Positions 60,661 to 64,000 of a DNA stretch of 64,000 bases are shown here, in pieces. The stretch is taken from positions 124,001 to 188,000 of the forward strand of contig CAYRLG010000002.1 of the NCBI GenBank assembly GCA_964425195.1, given 5' to 3'. The DNA is from Desulfamplus sp964425195. Its GTDB lineage: Bacteria; Desulfobacterota; Desulfobacteria; Desulfobacterales; Desulfobacteraceae. Positions within the stretch are counted from its first letter, which is position 1; each line of letters begins with the position of its first letter. The notes under the pieces are model-generated. The model had not been told where the DNA came from. It ran no database searches and saw only the letters and a list, made by a program, of their open reading frames with translations. Both the position numbers and the translations under genes were made by a program.

Positions 60661-61497
60661 ATGACATTAGAGAACATATCATACACTCTGTTTTTAATTG
60701 CAACCGCAGTCTATACAGGGAGCATGGCAGCATATATCTCCTATCTTTTTAAGCAGAGAGAGGAGTTCCAAAATTATGGATTTTTTCTAATCTGTGCAGG
60801 TGCACTGCTCCATTTTGTAGGGATATGTATAACTACAGTAATGATGGGAACATTGCCTGCATACAACCTTCAGCAGACCCTATATGTAGCATCTCTTGCC
60901 CTTGCTGCTACATATATTGTTCTTAACCAAAAATTTAATCTAAAAATTCTCGGACTATTTGCCTCTCCTCTTGTTGTTATAATGATGATTGCAGCTCTCA
61001 TAGCTCCTGATACTCCACCGGTAAAGGCATCTTTTTTAAAGGGGTTTTGGCTTGTCTCTCATATTGTACTTATATTTACAGGAGAGGCAGCTTTAGCTTT
61101 AGCCTGCGGTGCTGGAATTTTATATCTTATTCAGGAGAGGGCTATTAAGGAGAAGAAGCGAGGTTTTTTCTATAAACGTCTGCCATCTCTTGCCCTTCTT
61201 GACAGCACCAGTTACACCAGCGTTATTACAGGGTTTACCATGTTGACTGCTGGATTGATTACAGGGCTTATCTATGCAAAAAACGTCTGGGGAACATTTT
61301 GGAGCTGGGATCCAAAAGAGATATGGTCAGCAGTAACTTGGCTTATTTATGCCGCTCTGCTTCATGGGCGATTAACATCAGGATGGCGTGGAAGAAAATC
61401 TGCAATAATGACTATTATTGGATTTGCAGTTCTTCTGTTCACACTTTTTGGAGTCAATCTGTTGATTGGCGGACATCATCAGCCTTTTACAAAATAA
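60661..61497 (+). CDS. HemX/CcsA-like cytochrome c assembly-family membrane protein
   Basis: The protein has 278 residues with about eight membrane helices. The Trp-rich WGTFWSWDPKEIWSAVTWLI motif near residues 214-233 is the WWD-type haem-handling signature of CcsA/CcmC/CcmF proteins, and conserved His residues flank it. In many bacteria a hemX gene of this type precedes hemA and affects glutamyl-tRNA reductase levels. It follows the precorrin-2 dehydrogenase gene by one base and precedes hemA, which supports the HemX-like reading over a dedicated cytochrome c assembly role. Confidence 0.85.
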   Translation: MTLENISYTLFLIATAVYTGSMAAYISYLFKQREEFQNYGFFLICAGALLHFVGICITTVMMGTLPAYNLQQTLYVASLALAATYIVLNQKFNLKILGLFASPLVVIMMIAALIAPDTPPVKASFLKGFWLVSHIVLIFTGEAALALACGAGILYLIQERAIKEKKRGFFYKRLPSLALLDSTSYTSVITGFTMLTAGLITGLIYAKNVWGTFWSWDPKEIWSAVTWLIYAALLHGRLTSGWRGRKSAIMTIIGFAVLLFTLFGVNLLIGGHHQPFTK

Positions 61498-61585
61498 CTT
61501 ATAGATAAATATTATATAAATTAAAATATAATGGAGTTTGTTTAATTACTTCTCTTTTATACATAAATATAATTACTGGAACAGA

Positions 61586-62974
61586 ATGTCAGATATCACA
61601 CTTATTGGACTTAACCATAAAACAGCAGCGGTTGAACTTAGAGAAGCACTTGCATTCACTTCAGAAGAGTCTGCTAATGCCTTGAACGCTCTTAGAAGCT
61701 ATACACAGATAAAAGAGGCAATGATATTTTCCACTTGCAACAGAATGGAGATAGTTTTTATATCTGCACAAGAGCAAGATATCCAGTCTGGAGAGAAAAA
61801 TAACCAGCAAAAACAAGATTCAATTCAATTAATGATAGATTTTCTCTCACAATATAAGAATTTGCCAGCAACTCGTTTTAAAGACTCTTTGTATATCTAT
61901 AAAGGCAATGATGCTATAAGACATCTGTTTCGGGTTGCCTCAAGTCTTGACTCTATGATCATTGGAGAGCCTCAAATTTTAGGTCAAGTAAAATCTGCTT
62001 ATCGTTTAGCTGCTGCAAATAAATCTTCCGGTGTTGTTATCAATAGGCTTATGCACAAAGCATTTAGTATTGCAAAAAAGGTTAGAAGAGAGACTGGTAT
62101 TGGAGATAATGCTGTTTCAATTAGCTATGCTGCAATTGAGCTTGCTAACAAGATATTTAGTGATTTGAGTCAACATAAGGTTATGCTTCTTGGTGCCGGA
62201 GAAATGGCAGAGCTTGCGGTTGAACATCTTATATCTCATGGGGTCAAAAATATTATCGTTGCAAATAGAACCTTTGAAAATGCTGTAGCTCTTGCAGATA
62301 AGTTCAATGGAGTTAAGGGGGAGTATGATAGCAGAAGATGCAACCAAAATTTTGTTGAAACTGACAAAAATTTTGCTAATGCTGAGGCTGTTAGATTTGA
62401 AGAGCGGGATAGATTGCTAAAAGACGTTGATATTATTATAAGCTCAACCGGTGCAACCGAATATGTTCTAACTTTTTCTCATGTGAAAAAGTGTATGTCT
62501 TTGCGAAAAAGCAGACCTCTATTTTTTATTGATATTGCAGTACCAAGAGATATTGACCCTGAAATACATAAAATTGATAATGCTTATCTATACGACATTG
62601 ATGATCTCCAAAGCATTGTTGATGACAATATGGCTGAAAGAAAAAAAGAGGCTGTCAAGGGAGAAAGACTTGTTGATGAGGCTGTAATTAAATTTCAAAG
62701 ATGGCTTGAAAACCTTGACGTAGTTCCAACCATAGTTGCAATAAGGGAGAAGATTGAAAAAATCACCGAATCAGAAATAGAAAAGACTTTAAATTCGCTT
62801 CATCTTAAAGAGGATGAGCAGGATGCTATAAAGAGAATGAGTCGTGCAATTATAAGCAAAATAATGCATGATCCAATAAGGTTTCTGAAAAATACGGGAA
62901 ATCATAGAGACAGTACATTTTATTTAAACGCAGCAAGAGAGATTTTCAACATCAATAACATGAATGGGGATTAA
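61586..62974 (+). CDS. hemA: Glutamyl-tRNA reductase
   Basis: From the ATG at 61586 the product has 462 residues and begins at the conserved MSDITLIGLNHKTAAVE; an in-frame TTG at 61538 would add 16 unconserved residues. The catalytic Cys is in STCNRMEIV, the NADPH-binding site in LLGAGEMAELAVEHL, and the C-terminal dimerisation domain is complete. It makes glutamate semialdehyde, the first step of tetrapyrrole synthesis. Polar insertions appear near residues 60-85 and 245-275. It sits in the sirC-hemX-hemA order. Confidence 0.95.
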   Translation: MSDITLIGLNHKTAAVELREALAFTSEESANALNALRSYTQIKEAMIFSTCNRMEIVFISAQEQDIQSGEKNNQQKQDSIQLMIDFLSQYKNLPATRFKDSLYIYKGNDAIRHLFRVASSLDSMIIGEPQILGQVKSAYRLAAANKSSGVVINRLMHKAFSIAKKVRRETGIGDNAVSISYAAIELANKIFSDLSQHKVMLLGAGEMAELAVEHLISHGVKNIIVANRTFENAVALADKFNGVKGEYDSRRCNQNFVETDKNFANAEAVRFEERDRLLKDVDIIISSTGATEYVLTFSHVKKCMSLRKSRPLFFIDIAVPRDIDPEIHKIDNAYLYDIDDLQSIVDDNMAERKKEAVKGERLVDEAVIKFQRWLENLDVVPTIVAIREKIEKITESEIEKTLNSLHLKEDEQDAIKRMSRAIISKIMHDPIRFLKNTGNHRDSTFYLNAAREIFNINNMNGD

Positions 62975-63009
62975 AAATCCTCTCTCAAATTAGGTAAAGG
63001 GTAAAAATA

Positions 63010-63372
63010 ATGGAAGATAAGGACTTAGAATTTTTCAAAAATCTTTTGACTGAAAGACTCAACGATCTCATTTCCCATGCAGATGAGACTGTAAATGAGA
63101 TGACTATACCTAAGGATAACTTTGCAGACCCCACAGACAGAGCTTCTCATGAAGCTGAACGTAACTTTGAACTTAGAATTAGGGACAGAGAGCATAAGTT
63201 GATTAAAAAAGTTAAAGAGGCTTTGATGCGAATCGAAAACAGTACTTACGGAATCTGTGAATCTTGTGGAGACGATATTTCAATCGCGAGATTAAAGGCA
63301 AGACCTGTAACAACGCAGTGTATTGAGTGTAAAACACGAGATGAAGTTATGGAGAAGGCTCTTGGAATGTAA
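63010..63372 (+). CDS. dksA: DksA/TraR-family zinc-finger regulator
   Basis: The protein has 120 residues: an N-terminal coiled-coil (about 1-75) and a C4 zinc finger with CESCGD and CIEC (about 80-107). The coiled-coil tip contains an acidic DPTDRASHEAE stretch typical of DksA proteins that enter the RNA polymerase secondary channel. It should mediate the stringent response with ppGpp. It starts 35 bp after hemA and may be cotranscribed. It is shorter than E. coli DksA (151), as is common in this phylum. Confidence 0.88.
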   Translation: MEDKDLEFFKNLLTERLNDLISHADETVNEMTIPKDNFADPTDRASHEAERNFELRIRDREHKLIKKVKEALMRIENSTYGICESCGDDISIARLKARPVTTQCIECKTRDEVMEKALGM

Positions 63373-63460
63373 TAATTAAGATCGATAGTGAAAATGTAAT
63401 TATAATTAATTTGGATTTTTATCTTAAAGGAAAATATATAAACCTAATGGAAAGCGTGCT

Positions 63461-64000
63461 GTGATCGATCTACACATACATTCAACAGCCTCAGATGGCT
63501 CTTTTACACCTACTGAAATTATCAATATGGCAATCTCCAAATCAATTAATGCAATTGCAATTACAGATCATGATACTATAGATGGTGTCAAGGAGGTTAT
63601 TGAGGCTGGTATTCCTCATAATTTAGAGTTTATCACAGGACTTGAGATTAGTGCCCAGCCTCTGCCAGGTTATGGAGACGATGGAAGTATTCACATTTTA
63701 GGATATGGATTTAGTATTTATGACAGACAGATAAATATAACCTTAGAGAAATTAAGAGAAGCTCGGGCAAACAGAAATCCACTTATTCTTGAGAGACTTC
63801 AACAGTTGGGATTTGCTTTGACAATGGATGAGGTTATAGCTATCAGTGGTTCTGGGCAGATTGGACGCCCGCACATTGCAAAAGCTATGGTTGAAAAGGG
63901 CTATGCCTCATCTTTTGACGATGCGTTTGATCGCTACCTTGGGAAAGGAAAGCCTGCATATATAGATAAGTTTAGACTTTCTTGCATGGATGCCATTAAA
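63461..64000 (+). CDS. PHP-domain phosphoesterase (3' end outside window)
   Basis: A GTG at 63461 opens a frame of 180 codons that runs off the window; no in-frame ATG precedes it after the last stop. The N-terminus VIDLHIHSTASDGSFTP and AITDHDTIDG are PHP metal-site motifs, and GQIGRPHIAKAMVEKGYA recalls the TrpH/YciV family (RNase AM or nucleoside 3',5'-bisphosphate phosphatase). The product is probably a cytoplasmic metal-dependent phosphatase or nuclease. The ribosome site is weak, so the exact start is uncertain. Confidence 0.82.
   Translation, partial: MIDLHIHSTASDGSFTPTEIINMAISKSINAIAITDHDTIDGVKEVIEAGIPHNLEFITGLEISAQPLPGYGDDGSIHILGYGFSIYDRQINITLEKLREARANRNPLILERLQQLGFALTMDEVIAISGSGQIGRPHIAKAMVEKGYASSFDDAFDRYLGKGKPAYIDKFRLSCMDAIK

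Noticed and set aside
1..64000. tRNA, rRNA, insertion sequences, prophage or CRISPR arrays
   Set aside because: Gaps were read for cloverleaf ends, transposase motifs and spaced repeats; none was found, though a small non-coding RNA could be missed by eye.

Overview
This is an AT-rich (roughly one-third G+C by eye) chromosomal window from a Gram-negative sulfate reducer, most likely a Desulfobacterota member close to the Desulfobacteraceae. The placement rests on the complete aprB-aprA and qmoA-qmoB-qmoC set, lipid A genes (lpxI, lpxB), a MetF-MetV type methylenetetrahydrofolate reductase, and many signal-transduction genes. The species is not named here. I see no rRNA, tRNA, insertion sequence, prophage or CRISPR array.

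Left end (1-9260, all minus strand): a six-gene operon, cut by the window edge, that is the most unusual part of the window. In transcription order it encodes an FHA-like/GYF/zinc-ribbon/P-loop GTPase, a membrane-anchored GAP1-type GTPase-associated protein, a 1011-residue single-pass membrane protein, a MotA/TolQ/ExbB-type proton-channel subunit, and two different ExbD/MotB-like proteins. I infer a GTPase-controlled, proton-motive-force-driven envelope machine. Its parts belong to families predicted for bacterial conflict or signalling systems, but I know of no characterised example of this combination.

9557-15428 (plus): a hypothetical protein, a patatin phospholipase, an iron alcohol dehydrogenase fused to an SCP2 lipid-binding domain, then lpxI and lpxB; the theme is lipid. 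15702-20185: the general L-amino-acid ABC transporter aapJQMP, with hairpins between the first two genes. 20330-25143: a CorC/HlyC family protein and three shikimate genes (aroE, aroA, aroC). 25220-27030: an AcuC-like deacetylase and an AcuB-like CBS protein. 27159-29216: an overlapping REC / CheC / PAS-GGDEF signalling unit. 29223-35706: ornithine aminotransferase, a sigma-54 activator, an acyltransferase, metF-metV, and azlCD on the minus strand. 35867-38004: a small orphan, an SDR that lacks the catalytic lysine, and a YkgJ-like cysteine-cluster protein.

38005-46423 is the energy-metabolism core. A long regulatory region with a perfect palindrome and a candidate 5' stabilising hairpin precedes aprBA (APS reductase) and qmoABC (quinone-interacting oxidoreductase that exchanges electrons with APS reductase). 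Hairpins divide the cluster into aprBA, qmoAB and qmoC. QmoB carries a perfect 4 x 15 bp in-frame tandem repeat.

46601-54372: a cold-shock protein with a TTG start, a diguanylate cyclase behind a good sigma-54 promoter, and a chemotaxis-type cluster (CheA, CheD, HDOD, CheY, CheX, CheB) without CheR, CheW or receptors in view. 54644-59634: a radical SAM protein, a periplasmic binding protein, transketolase and a MetE-like protein. 59853-63372: a haem/sirohaem operon (precorrin-2 dehydrogenase, HemX/CcsA-like protein, hemA) followed by a DksA-type regulator. The window ends inside a PHP-domain phosphoesterase gene.

A recurrent trait is that otherwise standard enzymes (LpxB, AroA, AroC, MetF, MetE-like, SirC, HemA, YkgJ, the sigma-54 activator, QmoB) carry hydrophilic Asn/Ser/Lys/Asp-rich loop insertions.
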